Shown piece after piece: positions 8,365 to 17,000 of a DNA stretch of 64,000 bases. The first letter of the stretch is position 1. Each line of letters opens with the position of its first letter. Source of the stretch: HXMU1420-13 sp034669965 (GTDB taxonomy: Bacteria > Bacteroidota > Rhodothermia > Balneolales > Balneolaceae); the NCBI GenBank assembly GCA_034669965.1, contig JAXMOK010000017.1, forward strand, positions 1-64,000, written 5' to 3'. A program made the translations under genes and the position numbers. The notes beneath the pieces were generated by a model. The model was not told the origin of the DNA. It searched no databases and worked only from the letters and a program-made list of their open reading frames with translations.

Positions 8365-8402
8365 ATCCTGATTCTATATTTACAGTAGGATTAGGATACT
8401 TT
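8365..8402 (+). terminator. Probable weak terminator after the amidohydrolase
   Basis: ATCCTGAT (8365-8372) pairs with ATTAGGAT (8390-8397), with one G-T pair, followed by a short T run. The loop is long, so strength is doubtful; it lies between convergent genes. Confidence 0.4.
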
Positions 8403-8416
8403 TTGATTGCTCTAAA

Positions 8417-9400
8417 TTAATTACCCAAAACCATATCCAAATAGGCACTCCGAACTTCGGGGCTTGCATCGCGATTGGAATCAAAGTTCACATGTTGATC
8501 GGTGTTGGTTGTATCCACCGTAATTCCCCAAAGTGGAGAGAGTGTGGTGGGAAGCATCGAGTATCGGCCATCACCGAGTACATTGGGATATTGAGGATGT
8601 CGAACCAGTAATCCATCGGAAAGCACCGAGAATCGTCTGATATCATCGTAAAGTACGGTTCCGGCAAAGTTCGAATACTCTTGCTGCCAATCTACTAATG
8701 GGGCACAGGTTCCATCGTAAAGCTTCGGCTTAGCAAAGAATCCCGCACGAATTCCCATCCCACAAAGCTGATTATCTTCAACGTAACGAACACTCCAAAG
8801 CAGTTGATTGCCGAGCGTTGGTTTCACGATGATTTCTTGATCGTTATGAATCTTCGAAAGCGCTAGCTCGGTAACTCTCGATTTCTGTACAAACCCAATG
8901 CTTAAATAAAATATTACCCAAGCGACTGCAGCAAGAGTTAGCGATTTGCTTTTTTTGATGAGTGCAAAAACACTGATTCCAAGCAGGATAAAAGTGTAAA
9001 GGGGATCGAATACTGAAATGATATTCAGTGAATAGCGTTCATCCAATAATGGCCAGAGAAGATGCACGCCGTAGCTGGTTATCACATCCATAAAACCTGC
9101 AGTAGCATATCCCGCAAGACTGAAGAAATAAGTCTGCTTGAAGGTGAGTTTCTTTCGAACCAGCCACCATAGGATTACTGCCACGATCAGACTCCCAATA
9201 GGGATGAACAAGAGGGAATGCGTAAAATGGCGATGCAATTCCAGTTGAATTAATGGATCTGAACTTGATCCCAAAAACACATCCAAATCAGGAGCTAGGG
9301 CAGCAATGCAACCCACAAAAGAAGCCGCTCTGAAAGATTTCTTATCAGAATATAACTGTGCACTCGTCGCGCCTACTATTCCATGTGTTACCGGATCCAT
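8417..9400 (-). CDS. Membrane metal-dependent hydrolase, YdjM/DUF457 family
   Basis: The 327-residue protein begins MDPVTHGIVGATSAQL and has APDLDVFLG and HRHFTHSLLFIP: histidine and aspartate motifs of the YdjM/YbcI (DUF457) membrane-bound hydrolase family. Hydrophobic helices follow near residues 80-102, 110-130, 155-175 and 180-197, then a soluble C-terminal domain of about 120 residues with no motif I recognise. Members are membrane proteins, some LexA- or stress-regulated, with unclear substrates. The gene is convergent with the amidohydrolase. Confidence 0.82.
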   Translation of the reverse strand: MDPVTHGIVGATSAQLYSDKKSFRAASFVGCIAALAPDLDVFLGSSSDPLIQLELHRHFTHSLLFIPIGSLIVAVILWWLVRKKLTFKQTYFFSLAGYATAGFMDVITSYGVHLLWPLLDERYSLNIISVFDPLYTFILLGISVFALIKKSKSLTLAAVAWVIFYLSIGFVQKSRVTELALSKIHNDQEIIVKPTLGNQLLWSVRYVEDNQLCGMGIRAGFFAKPKLYDGTCAPLVDWQQEYSNFAGTVLYDDIRRFSVLSDGLLVRHPQYPNVLGDGRYSMLPTTLSPLWGITVDTTNTDQHVNFDSNRDASPEVRSAYLDMVLGN

Positions 9401-9542
9401 AGTTCAAAGATAGGGCTACGGTTATAAAAACATGGAATAGAATGAGTAAATAAAAAAAGTGAAAAAACTTCAGAAAGTTGCTTAAGTAAAGAATTAGATC
9501 GCCGATAACCTGAATAGGTCAAAGAGTATAAAATTTAGAATT

Positions 9543-9935
9543 ATGTCTACGATAGGTGATTATCCGGGTATCCGGAACAACATGCTTACGCTACATCGCA
9601 TCAACAAGAATATTGTTGAGACTGGTGAACAATTATCTTCTGGCGAGAAAGTAAATAAAGCCGAAGACGCTGCAGCTACGTACGTAAGCTCGATAAAAAC
9701 AAAAGGACAGATTGCTGCTTTAGAAGCGGAATCGAGTCTTTCAACATCCGATGGTGATCAGGAAGCGAATGCTGCCAAGATCAACGCATTGTCATCGGCC
9801 AACAGCCGAATCATCGACACCGACATGGCTAAAGCCCAAGCCGAGAAAATCAGGCAGCAAATTCTGCAGGATTCCACTACCGCTATGTTTGCTCAGGCTA
9901 ATATGGATATAGGCAGTGCGCTTAAAATGGTTTAA
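9543..9935 (+). CDS. Mini-flagellin: flagellin terminal domains without the central region
   Basis: This 130-residue protein joins a flagellin-like N-terminal helix region (NNMLTLHRINKNIVETGEQL then SSGEKVNKAEDAAATYVSS) directly to a flagellin-like C-terminal end (SSANSRIIDTDMAKAQAEKI then RQQILQDSTTAMFAQAN). Normal flagellins of 250-500 residues have the D1/D2/D3 central region between these ends; only a short linker is present. The frame is intact, with ATG, stop and its own terminator (9959-9989), so a designed small protein seems likelier than a broken gene. No other flagellar gene is nearby. It could be a filament cap or minor subunit, or a co-opted secreted coiled-coil protein. Confidence 0.8.
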   Translation: MSTIGDYPGIRNNMLTLHRINKNIVETGEQLSSGEKVNKAEDAAATYVSSIKTKGQIAALEAESSLSTSDGDQEANAAKINALSSANSRIIDTDMAKAQAEKIRQQILQDSTTAMFAQANMDIGSALKMV

Positions 9936-9958
9936 GCGATAGAATATTTTTTTTCTAC

Positions 9959-9989
9959 AAGGGACTGCCTAACGGTTGTCCCTTTTTTT
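9959..9989 (+). terminator. Rho-independent terminator after the mini-flagellin
   Basis: AAGGGAC (9959-9965) pairs with GTCCCTT (9978-9984) and is followed by a run of T. It ends the mini-flagellin unit before the glucan locus. Confidence 0.85.
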
Positions 9990-10054
9990 GTGTGTATGTT
10001 AAAAAGTAGTTGAAAATTGGATCTGCTTTTAGGCATTGAGTTTTGTGATGTCAT

Positions 10055-10072
10055 GAGAATAATTCCCATAAT
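10055..10072 (+). promoter_or_regulatory. Candidate operator shared with the SusC/SusD operon
   Basis: GAGAATAATTCCCATAAT matches GGGAATTTTTCCCATAAT at 39366-39383 in 15 of 18 positions. The second copy is a clean dyad, GGGAA-N3-TTCCC. Both lie 200-310 bases upstream of a glycan-uptake operon. Confidence 0.35.
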
Positions 10073-10082
10073 ATTGACTGAT

Positions 10083-10117
10083 AATAATCACTATATTTCA
10101 ATTTTTAGTGAATTATT
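10083..10117 (+). repeat. Inverted repeat upstream of the glucan locus
   Basis: AATAATCACTA (10083-10093) pairs with TAGTGAATTATT (10106-10117) with one bulged base. It could be a regulator site or an RNA hairpin; there is no T run to make it a terminator. Confidence 0.35.
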
Positions 10118-10307
10118 TTCATGAAATCTCGCCTTCCTATCTATACAAAGTATATACAGATACATTTTTTTTAAAAAAATGTACGTTGCCTAAATCGCTG
10201 CTAATTAGGTGAATAGCAACGTTTTAACTACAAAAAAGCGGTTTTTAAGTAATAGTATATACATTGTTAACCTTGAATTTCTTATTCAGGAAATATATCC
10301 TTAGCCA

Positions 10308-10345
10308 CTGTTTTTAACTGCCCCCAACTAACCCGGTTAAAACAG
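10308..10345 (+). repeat. Inverted repeat just before the first glucan gene
   Basis: CTGTTTTTAAC (10308-10318) and GGTTAAAACAG (10335-10345) are nearly complementary arms around a C-rich loop, 36 bases before the ATG at 10382. It may be an operator or a 5' leader hairpin. Confidence 0.35.
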
Positions 10346-10381
10346 TACGAGATTAACGCACCGTGAAATCAAATTCTGACT

Positions 10382-13300
10382 ATGAAAAAAATCACTACGT
10401 TTTTAGCACTTTCTTTTCTCTTCTCAATTCAACTAACCGCACAATCAAACGACATCCAAGTCCAGAAAACCAACGAAGGTTGGGTGATGATGGTGGATGG
10501 TGAACCGTTGATGATTAACGGAATGAACTGGGACTATTTTCCGAGAGGCACTAACTACTCTTACAGTTTATGGAATCAAGACCCGGCATTTATTAAGCAA
10601 GCATTGGATTACGAAATGGGCTTACTCCAAAATATGGGAGTAAATGCAATTCGGGTATATACAGGAATTCAGCCCGAGTGGATTACGTACATCTACGAGA
10701 ATTATGGAATCTATACGATGTTAAATCACTCTTTCGGAAGATACGGGCTAACCCTAGATGGAGTTTGGACGCCAGTAACTGAGTATGATGATGCTACTAC
10801 CATGGAATTACTTATGGATGAAGTCACAGAAATGGCTCAAACCTACTCAAATACTAAAGGCTTGTTACTTTATTTACTCGGAAATGAGAATAATTATGGG
10901 TTATTCTGGGCAGGTGCAGAAACAGAAGATTTTCCGGATGATGCCGCACAGCAAGCATTTGTTGGTGAGACTCGTGGGAGACCAATGTATAGGCTTATGA
11001 ATGAAGCAGCAATTCGGATGAAGTCAATTGACTCATCAAGACCCGTTGCAATCTGTAATGGTGATCTACTTTTTCTTGAACATATTATTGAAGAGGCACC
11101 AGACGTTGATATCTTAGGTATCAACACATACCGAGGGGCAACTTTTACCGATCTTTTTGATCGAGTTGCTAATGAATATGGGAAGCCTGTTTTACTAACC
11201 GAATTTGGTGTAGATGCTTTCAATGCTCGAACGTTAACTGAAGCGCAAGCAGATCAGGCAACTATCAAGAAAAGTAATTGGAAAGATCTGTACTCTAATT
11301 CGGCTGGTATGGGTAAAGCAAACAATGCGATTGGTGGTTTTACCTTTCAGTTTAGTGATGGGTGGTGGAAATTCGGTCAGGTTGAAAACCTAGATATTCA
11401 CGACATCAACGCTTCATGGGCAAACGGTGGGTACCAGTATGATTTTGCGAATGGCGAAAATAATATGAACGAAGAATGGTTCGGTATCACTGCAAAAGGC
11501 CCAACCAATCCAGCTGGGTTTTACGAATTGTTTCCACGAGCAGCATATTACGTGCTACAAGAAGCTCATGCTTACGGTGTGTATGACGATGACGCTTCAT
11601 TAGACGATTTAAATCAATATTTTGAAGGAATTTCGATACAAGGTGCGGTTTTAAAAGCAAGGGGTGATAAAGCGGCTCTAAATAGTGCGGCTTCTGATAT
11701 AATAAGACTCAGCCAATTTACTGCCGATTTTAGAACGTATAGCACAGGCGGAACTTATGTCACTACCCCGACTGATGCTGATCCTAATGTTGAGCAATAT
11801 CCAACAGAACTGGGCTTCGATCATTTAGAAACATACTTCATCGGAATTGAAGCCAACCCTTCTCCGAATATTCGCGCCAATTTAGTTACAAGTATTCTGG
11901 GCAATGTACCGGGCAATCCAATCGACGAAATTTTCTACGAAAACCGAGGTCGACCGGTGGAAGTGGAAGGTACAAATGGTGATGTTACATTTAATGATGT
12001 AAACCGAGTAGCCATTTACAGCGCTGAATATAACTGGACGAGCAATTATTTCGATATCACCGGTTTCTACCGAACAGGGCATTATCACTGGGGTTACGAA
12101 GGCGATTTCTTTGGATTATATCCCGAAGCAAACTATGGCCCAAACATCGATATCTACAACGGAACGGCGCCTTTTGGATTTGAAGTAGAGGGCCGCAAAA
12201 TGTTCGACGGTTTAACGGCCGCTTTTGGTCCTGAACTATGGTGGGGTGCCAATCCGGCATTTTTAATTAAGTACACCCGCATGATGGGACAAACTCAGTT
12301 AACCGGGATTTTTCATGAAGATCTAGAGCAACAAGGTTCAACAGAAAGCTCGTTTGCTATTCCACAGCCAAAAACCCGACGACTTACTTTATATGCTGCC
12401 CGCGATTTTGGAAAACTGGGCGTAGAAGCCGGCGGTATTTGGGCCGGTCAGCCGTTAAACGGTCGTGAATTCCAACTCGTTAGAGAAAACGAAGACGGCA
12501 CTTACAATGCTTATGTTGACGAAATAAAGCCGATGGATAATTTCGGAGCCAAATTGAAATTGACCTATACCGGAGGATTATTTAACTGGTATGGACAAGG
12601 TGCTGTTCAAGGATTGGTAGCTAATGGTGGAGCCGATCAAACGCTTACTTTTACCGGTTGGAGATTGAAGGACAGCGGCAGTGGTAACCAAATGAATGTG
12701 CTTTCCGGATTAACATACACCATCGGAAATCTTCAAATTGCGCCAAATTTCTTATGGCAAAAACCTATCGAAGGTCCCATTCCTGCCGGTTTAACTGGCG
12801 GAGCGCGTCCACGTAATTATATTGATGATCCTTTTGCAGTGCGTTCGAATCGAGAACAAACTTCCGGCGAAATTGTGTTTACTTGGGATCCAACCCCGGG
12901 CACATGGATGTACAATTGGGATAGTAACCGATCGGAAGATGCGAGATTGGCAGTGAGTTTTGGCATAGTTTATCGACATCTTCCAACCATTCAGGATGCA
13001 GCCATTGGGATTCTACCGGATGGACGAACAACGTTTGCATTCGATGGTTCTGCACCTGCTGAAGATTTAATTGAAGTGAACGCGAGAATAGTTTCGAAGT
13101 TGAATAGAGATCTAGGCTTTGTGGCCTTGGTTTACGGTGGTGAGGGGCAATCAAACGGAAACGACACACGAACGATTACACGTATCGGTACCGATCTTCA
13201 AATGATCTACAAAAACATGAAGTTAAACTCCTATGCTCGCTTCAACGATTGGGGACCATTTGATTACCACCGCGATTTCAATCAAACCTACCCGATGCAG

Positions 13301-13534
13301 TTAATGGCGGATATATCAACCACGCTTGGTAAACCCGACTGGTTTGATTTACCAACTACGAGATTAGGAGTAAGAGGAACTTATCGAACGTTGAATAAAT
13401 ATTCGCCCAGATATTCTTTAGCTGAAACCGATCCTGCCACTGGCGAAGTTACTTTGCAAGATGGAGCTGAAGAATTTGGCTTCGGATCAGAATGGGAACT
13501 ACGTACCTACATTCAAATCGATATTAGAAATTAA
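10382..13534 (+). CDS. Secreted glycosidase fused to a predicted outer-membrane beta-barrel
   Basis: The 1050-residue protein begins with a signal peptide (to about residue 20). Residues about 25-440 form a GH2/GH5-like (clan A) TIM-barrel glycosidase: GNENNYG puts the acid/base Glu at 169, and TEFGVDAFN puts the nucleophile Glu at 274. Residues about 470-1050 look quite different: alternating polar/hydrophobic strands, many Tyr/Trp/Gly/Asn residues, no helices, ending in YIQIDIRN, as expected for an outer-membrane barrel. The gene leads the laminarin cluster, which has no SusC/SusD. The inference is a surface or periplasmic glucanase tethered to its own pore. The frame is continuous, so this is not a sequencing join. 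The exact GH family and strand count are uncertain. Confidence 0.72.
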   Translation: MKKITTFLALSFLFSIQLTAQSNDIQVQKTNEGWVMMVDGEPLMINGMNWDYFPRGTNYSYSLWNQDPAFIKQALDYEMGLLQNMGVNAIRVYTGIQPEWITYIYENYGIYTMLNHSFGRYGLTLDGVWTPVTEYDDATTMELLMDEVTEMAQTYSNTKGLLLYLLGNENNYGLFWAGAETEDFPDDAAQQAFVGETRGRPMYRLMNEAAIRMKSIDSSRPVAICNGDLLFLEHIIEEAPDVDILGINTYRGATFTDLFDRVANEYGKPVLLTEFGVDAFNARTLTEAQADQATIKKSNWKDLYSNSAGMGKANNAIGGFTFQFSDGWWKFGQVENLDIHDINASWANGGYQYDFANGENNMNEEWFGITAKGPTNPAGFYELFPRAAYYVLQEAHAYGVYDDDASLDDLNQYFEGISIQGAVLKARGDKAALNSAASDIIRLSQFTADFRTYSTGGTYVTTPTDADPNVEQYPTELGFDHLETYFIGIEANPSPNIRANLVTSILGNVPGNPIDEIFYENRGRPVEVEGTNGDVTFNDVNRVAIYSAEYNWTSNYFDITGFYRTGHYHWGYEGDFFGLYPEANYGPNIDIYNGTAPFGFEVEGRKMFDGLTAAFGPELWWGANPAFLIKYTRMMGQTQLTGIFHEDLEQQGSTESSFAIPQPKTRRLTLYAARDFGKLGVEAGGIWAGQPLNGREFQLVRENEDGTYNAYVDEIKPMDNFGAKLKLTYTGGLFNWYGQGAVQGLVANGGADQTLTFTGWRLKDSGSGNQMNVLSGLTYTIGNLQIAPNFLWQKPIEGPIPAGLTGGARPRNYIDDPFAVRSNREQTSGEIVFTWDPTPGTWMYNWDSNRSEDARLAVSFGIVYRHLPTIQDAAIGILPDGRTTFAFDGSAPAEDLIEVNARIVSKLNRDLGFVALVYGGEGQSNGNDTRTITRIGTDLQMIYKNMKLNSYARFNDWGPFDYHRDFNQTYPMQLMADISTTLGKPDWFDLPTTRLGVRGTYRTLNKYSPRYSLAETDPATGEVTLQDGAEEFGFGSEWELRTYIQIDIRN

Positions 13535-13547
13535 AAGAGATAAGTAA

Positions 13548-16076
13548 ATGAAAGATTTAAATTTAACTATTATGACTCGTTGTTTATTTGCCGGTTTACT
13601 TATCAGCTTTTTAGTAACCGGGTGCCAGCGTTCGGTTGATGGACTTAGTGAGCCTACCTTAACCAATAACCCTGATGTTTTTATTGATGGTTTCAGTGCG
13701 GGATTGGAATATTTTCCATACGATGACGGCTTTGCAAAACTTGATGCCTTTCAGGTTGATACCGACGTAACCTACAACAATTCGGATGCATCCATGCGAA
13801 TTGATGTTCCTAACCCTGATAGCCAGGAAGGTTCGTATGCCGGCGCTGCTTTCGTTGATTTGAATGGTGGCAGGGATCTAACCGAATATGATGCCCTTAC
13901 TTTTTATGCCAAAGGTTCAAAAGCCGGAACCATTAATAGTATTGGTTTCGGGCAGGGAATTGATGGTGATAACAATTTTGAGGTTAGATTAGACAGCCTT
14001 CGACTTTCAACGTTTTGGAAGAAATATGTAATTCCTTTTCCCGGAACAGAAAAATTAACGGCAATGACCGGATTGTTTTGGTTTGCTGAAGAACCTGAAA
14101 ATGGAGAAGGCTATAGTTTTTGGGTTGATGATCTCAAATTTGAGAAACTCGGCAACATCGCTCAACCACGTCCATCCATTAATAACGGGCGAGATATTAC
14201 TATAACCAGTTTTGTTAATTTAACCTACGCAATCACCGATTTCGAGCAAACGTTAAATACTATAATCACTTTACCGGATGAAAGCACAACTAGCGAAGAC
14301 ATAACAATGTCTATTGCTGCCGGTTATTTTGATTTCACTTCTTCAAATCCTGCAGTTGCAACGGTAAATGAAATAGGTTTAGTTACAGTGATTGGTGAAG
14401 GAAACGCCACAATTACCGCATCGATCGATGGAGTTGTGGCCAACGGATCATTAAATATTATCTCTGCAGGTACATTCCAGTCAGCACCTGTACCAACGGT
14501 AGATCCCGATAGTGTGATTTCTATTTTTAGCGATGCGTACACCAATGTACCGGTTGATTACTACAATGGATTCTTTAATGGAGACGGCCAAACAACCCAG
14601 GGTGGAACCGGTTTTGATGGCGGCCCTCAAGGTGCCGATATTGTAGTAGACGGCGATGGTATTATCAACTATACCGATCTGAACTTTGTTGGTATTGGTA
14701 CATTTTTAAATGTAAATCCTGTTGATGCAACTGAAATGACCCATTTCCATGTTGATATCAATGTGCAGGAAGGGATAGAGGCAGGCGATTATATAAACAT
14801 CTTGTTACTGAATGATGTAGGAGGGAATGAAACGTCAGGTTCGGTACGAATCACTTCCGATCAATTATTAGAAAATGATTGGTTGAGCCTTGACATTCCT
14901 CTGGCTGATTTTGGATTAGCTGATCGCTCTGCACTAGGATTAATTTTCTTTGTAAGTGATGCTACGATCTCGAACATTTATGTAGATAACATTTACTATT
15001 ACGACGACGGTTCTGATGGATCGGGCGGAAATGGCGGTGGCAACACCGGCGGCGAGATTGAAACTGCGCCTGTACCAACTGCTGAGGCTGACAGCGTAAT
15101 TTCTATTTTTAGTGACGCATACACCAACGTAGCTGTTGATTACTATAATGGGTTCTTTAATGGCGATGGTCAAACTACTCAAGGTGGAACGGGCTTCGAA
15201 GGAGGTCCGCAAGGTGCCGATGTGGTGATCGATGGCGATGGAATTATCCACTACACCGATCTCAACTTTGTGGGGATAGGAACAGGCGTTGATCCAAATC
15301 AAACCAACTCTCCGGTTGATGCTTCGGGTATGTCGCACATTCATGTAGACATTTATGTGAATGAGGCTGTTGAAGCCGGTGACTTTATTCGCTTCCAATT
15401 ACTGAACGATGTTGGAGGTAACGAATCATCCGGATCTGTGACCTTTAGTTCGGGTACATTACGCGAAGGAGAATGGGTAAGCTTTGATATTCCATTAGCC
15501 GATTTCAATTTAGCTGCACAGGATCAAATTGGACTTATTTTCTTCGTTTCCGATGACACCATCTCCGACATTTATGTAGATAATATTTATTACTACACCG
15601 ATGGATCAGGAGGGGCTGGTGGTGGAGAAAAAACTGCTCCAACTTTACCTATTACCTTCGACGATTCGAATGTGATTTATGCTGCTACAACCTTTAACGG
15701 AACTGCCTTCGAAGTGGTTGATAATCCAGATGTTTCCGGATCGAACAATGCAGCCTCCAAAGTAGGTTCAATCACCAATGTTGGCCAGCAATGGGAAGGT
15801 ATTTACTTCGATTTAGAGAATAATTTAGATTTCTCAAACGGAAAAACGATCACAATGGATGTTTATTCGTCAACTGCTATTCCGGTTCTTTTAAAAATTG
15901 AGGTAGACCAAGGTGCTTCTGTAGAGGTTTCACAAAATCACACTGGCTCAGGTTGGGAGGAATTAACCTTTACATTTACATCGAATGACTCTTTCCCACG
16001 AGTAACAATTTTTATGGATGGCCCTGGGAATTCTACCGGTACCTTCTATATCGATAACATCATTCAATCTAACTAA
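13548..16076 (+). CDS. Multi-module glycan-binding surface lipoprotein
   Basis: This 842-residue protein has a lipoprotein signal (SFLVTGCQ, Cys 26). Domains by position: a jelly-roll, CBM11-like module at about 30-210; an Ig-like Big_2 segment at about 215-305 ending in TVIGEGNATITAS; two near-identical modules at about 313-490 and 506-690, each starting APVPT and ending IYVDNIYYY; and a third type of module at about 696-842. The two copies share FSDAYTN, GFFNGDGQTTQGGTGF and YTDLNFVGIG. A glycine-rich linker joins them. No catalytic motif is seen. Its place between the glycosidase-barrel gene and GH16 suggests a surface laminarin-binding protein taking the place of SusD/SusE. Confidence 0.78.
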   Translation: MKDLNLTIMTRCLFAGLLISFLVTGCQRSVDGLSEPTLTNNPDVFIDGFSAGLEYFPYDDGFAKLDAFQVDTDVTYNNSDASMRIDVPNPDSQEGSYAGAAFVDLNGGRDLTEYDALTFYAKGSKAGTINSIGFGQGIDGDNNFEVRLDSLRLSTFWKKYVIPFPGTEKLTAMTGLFWFAEEPENGEGYSFWVDDLKFEKLGNIAQPRPSINNGRDITITSFVNLTYAITDFEQTLNTIITLPDESTTSEDITMSIAAGYFDFTSSNPAVATVNEIGLVTVIGEGNATITASIDGVVANGSLNIISAGTFQSAPVPTVDPDSVISIFSDAYTNVPVDYYNGFFNGDGQTTQGGTGFDGGPQGADIVVDGDGIINYTDLNFVGIGTFLNVNPVDATEMTHFHVDINVQEGIEAGDYINILLLNDVGGNETSGSVRITSDQLLENDWLSLDIPLADFGLADRSALGLIFFVSDATISNIYVDNIYYYDDGSDGSGGNGGGNTGGEIETAPVPTAEADSVISIFSDAYTNVAVDYYNGFFNGDGQTTQGGTGFEGGPQGADVVIDGDGIIHYTDLNFVGIGTGVDPNQTNSPVDASGMSHIHVDIYVNEAVEAGDFIRFQLLNDVGGNESSGSVTFSSGTLREGEWVSFDIPLADFNLAAQDQIGLIFFVSDDTISDIYVDNIYYYTDGSGGAGGGEKTAPTLPITFDDSNVIYAATTFNGTAFEVVDNPDVSGSNNAASKVGSITNVGQQWEGIYFDLENNLDFSNGKTITMDVYSSTAIPVLLKIEVDQGASVEVSQNHTGSGWEELTFTFTSNDSFPRVTIFMDGPGNSTGTFYIDNIIQSN

Positions 16077-16098
16077 AGCATAAATCGCAGCATCTTTT

Positions 16099-16935
16099 AT
16101 GAACAAACATGTAACTGTTTTTTCACTATTACTTTCCTTCATCCTTGTGTTGCAGGGATGCAAGGAAAGCAACAATGAACCGGAAAATGAATTCGCAACG
16201 CTGGTTTGGTCAGACGAATTTGATACTGAGGGTTCGGTTGATGCATCAAAATGGTCGTTTGATATCGGTACCGGGGTCGAGATTTTTGGAACTCCGGGCT
16301 GGGGTAATAACGAGCTTCAGTATTACACTGATCGTTCAGAAAATATCAAAGTTGAAAATGGCATGTTAGAGTTAACAGCCCGTAAAGAACGCTTTGAAAA
16401 CTCGAATTACACATCTGCAAAAATATTAACCAGAGGAATTTTCGAGCAAACTTATGGCCGTTATGAAGCTCGCATCATGCTCCCATTTGGACAAGGAATT
16501 TGGCCGGCATTCTGGTTATTAGGGGACGATTCTAACGGTTCTGTTATTTGGCCACAAATTGGTGAAATCGACATTATGGAGTATAGAGGCCAACAGCCAA
16601 CTATCATTCATGGCAGTGTGCATGGTCCGGGTTATTCAGCCGGTCAAGCAGAAACTGCAGAATACAACTTAAAGTCTGGACGCTTTGATTCAGAGTTTCA
16701 TGTATTCGCCATCGAATGGGGACCTGATTTTATTCGCTATTTCGTTGATGATGAATTGTACAACGAGATAACTCCGGATGATGTAAATGGCGAATGGGTA
16801 TTTAACGATAATACCTTTTACATCATTATTAATACAGCGGTTGGGGGATCATTCGTGGGTTCACCGGATAGCAGCACACCATTCCCTCAAGCAATCTATG
16901 TAGATTACGTTCGAGTATATAGCTACGATGGGTAA
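16099..16935 (+). CDS. GH16 endo-beta-1,3-glucanase (laminarinase) lipoprotein
   Basis: The 278-residue protein has a lipoprotein signal (VLQGCKE) and a single GH16 domain. The catalytic signature GEIDIMEYRG gives nucleophile Glu 156, Asp 158 and acid/base Glu 161; the extra Met in ExDxxE is typical of the laminarinase branch. WSDEFD near the start and GRYEARIMLPFGQGIWPAFW are also family hallmarks. It would cut internal beta-1,3 bonds of laminarin at the cell surface. It lies 22 bases after the binding lipoprotein and in the same operon. Confidence 0.93.
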   Translation: MNKHVTVFSLLLSFILVLQGCKESNNEPENEFATLVWSDEFDTEGSVDASKWSFDIGTGVEIFGTPGWGNNELQYYTDRSENIKVENGMLELTARKERFENSNYTSAKILTRGIFEQTYGRYEARIMLPFGQGIWPAFWLLGDDSNGSVIWPQIGEIDIMEYRGQQPTIIHGSVHGPGYSAGQAETAEYNLKSGRFDSEFHVFAIEWGPDFIRYFVDDELYNEITPDDVNGEWVFNDNTFYIIINTAVGGSFVGSPDSSTPFPQAIYVDYVRVYSYDG

Positions 16936-17000
16936 AACATCTGTAGCGGTACAATAAAGCAAATTCAAGAACTTCACTCTCAACAAAAAGTTTAAAAGCG

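Larger units (their letters stand above)
9990..10381 (+). promoter_or_regulatory. 392-base leader and control region of the beta-glucan locus
   Basis: No gene is seen here. The stretch is AT-rich and holds several dyads listed separately (10055-10072, 10083-10117, 10308-10345) plus an A/T palindrome near 10161-10181. The glucan operon promoter must lie here, but I could not pick a convincing TAnnTTTG box. Confidence 0.5.
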
